A DNA stretch of 64,000 bases, taken from Murdochiella massiliensis (GTDB taxonomy: Bacteria; Bacillota; Clostridia; Tissierellales; Peptoniphilaceae). Numbering within the stretch: the stretch's first letter is position 1; each line of letters starts with the position of its first letter. Below, in pieces: positions 63,535 to 64,000 of the stretch. Position numbers and translations under genes: made by a program. Location: assembly GCF_900059565.1 (NCBI RefSeq), contig NZ_FIZW01000002.1, forward strand, positions 62,001 through 126,000. The letters are read 5' to 3'. The notes under the pieces are model-generated. The model saw only the letters and a program-made list of their open reading frames with translations. It was not told the DNA's origin and did not search any database.

Positions 63535-64000
63535 ATGGCGAAGACAACAAGACGGAGAAGAACGGTAATAAAAGACCAAAAAAAACAATATATTCTCGTT
63601 GCGTGCTTCATTGCTCTCATTGTTTGTGCGGCGACGATTTATTTTCGTGCGCAAACGGGCTGGATGGGAAAAGTCATCGGCGGTGGCTTCTTTAAACTTT
63701 TCGGTGTCATGACGTATACGGTTCCGCCGCTGATTTTTCTGTTTCTCCTTGCCGCCGTATCGGGAAATTTGCATGGAAAATTGCTTAAAACACTGTTATT
63801 TCTTTCCGCATTGTTGCTCTGTATCGCGATGATTATCGCGGTTCGAGATCTTCCAACGGCAACGGTTGAAACAACCGTCTCCCTTTCGGCGGAGCGCGGC
63901 GAAAACCTTCGCGGAGCAGGAATTGTAGGAGGAATATTCAGCTTACTGTTTCGGCGTATTATCGGCGAAATCGGCATTTGGCTGCTATTTGTTTTTGTCC
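63535..64000 (+). CDS. FtsK/SpoIIIE-type DNA translocase, N-terminal membrane part
   Basis: 155 codons from ATG 63535 (SD GTGAGGAGG) run open off the window end. A basic start (AKTTRRRRTVIKDQKK) is followed by hydrophobic segments: YILVACFIALIVCAATIYF, a second at VPPLIFLFLLAAVSG, a third at LLKTLLFLSALLLCIAMIIA and the start of a fourth (IGIWLLFVFV). This four-helix N-terminus, the basic start and the place after pnp match FtsK/SpoIIIE. The motor domain is outside the window, so the call rests on topology and position. Confidence 0.7.
   Translation, partial: MAKTTRRRRTVIKDQKKQYILVACFIALIVCAATIYFRAQTGWMGKVIGGGFFKLFGVMTYTVPPLIFLFLLAAVSGNLHGKLLKTLLFLSALLLCIAMIIAVRDLPTATVETTVSLSAERGENLRGAGIVGGIFSLLFRRIIGEIGIWLLFVFV

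Overview
The window is a stretch of chromosome from a Gram-positive, low-to-mid GC member of the Bacillota. The evidence is the gene order (prpC-prkC-rsgA-rpe-thiN-rpmB, smc-ftsY-ylxM-ffh-rpsP-rimM-trmD-rplS-rbgA-rnhB, rpsB-tsf-pyrH-frr-uppS-cdsA-rseP-ispG-polC, rimP-nusA-ylxR-infB-rbfA-nrnA-truB-ribF-rpsO-pnp), a PolC-type replicative polymerase, PASTA kinase PrkC and RbgA. No sporulation gene is seen. MurE lacks the diaminopimelate motif. A clostridial coccus such as a member of Tissierellia/Peptoniphilaceae is a guess that fits, but it is not proven here. Most of the window is densely packed core genes on the + strand, with short overlaps and stem-loop terminators.

Layout: 1-4.6 kb holds the PP2C phosphatase/PASTA kinase pair, rsgA, rpe and thiamine pyrophosphokinase. 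rpmB (-) and asp23-fakA-recG-rsmD-coaD (+) diverge around 5.1 kb. murE (+) and tmcAL (-) converge and overlap at 12.5 kb. 13.8-20.0 kb is an accessory island: an AT-rich peptide (RiPP) cluster lies between two copies of one insertion sequence, one copy deleted to its ends and one nearly full length. Core genes resume with rpmF-plsX-rnc-smc-ftsY, then the ffh/trmD block, topA, the rpsB-to-polC block, and a folate region (folC-folP on + facing folE-HD protein-folBK on -). 51.1-53.1 kb is a second accessory patch: an AT-rich secreted amidase-like protein and a lipoprotein, next to a 16-bp fragment matching the same insertion sequence end. The rimP-nusA-infB-ribF operon, rpsO, pnp and the start of an FtsK/SpoIIIE gene end the window.

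The most interesting item is the island at 14.19-18.82 kb. It has a promoter, a 36-residue peptide gene with three cysteines, a strong stem-loop without a U tract, a radical SAM/SPASM enzyme, an 82-residue PqqD-like protein, a second radical SAM enzyme and an ABC exporter. Together these look like a complete modify-and-export cassette for a ribosomally made, radical-SAM-modified peptide of a type I do not recognise. Secondary points: three 54-bp hairpin repeats inside the IS remnant, a PolC whose PHP domain has lost its metal ligands, a terminator in the nusA operon leader, an HD phosphohydrolase placed to act in folate synthesis, and acidic tails on ribosomal proteins L28, S16 and S2. All calls come from reading the sequence; no database search was run.
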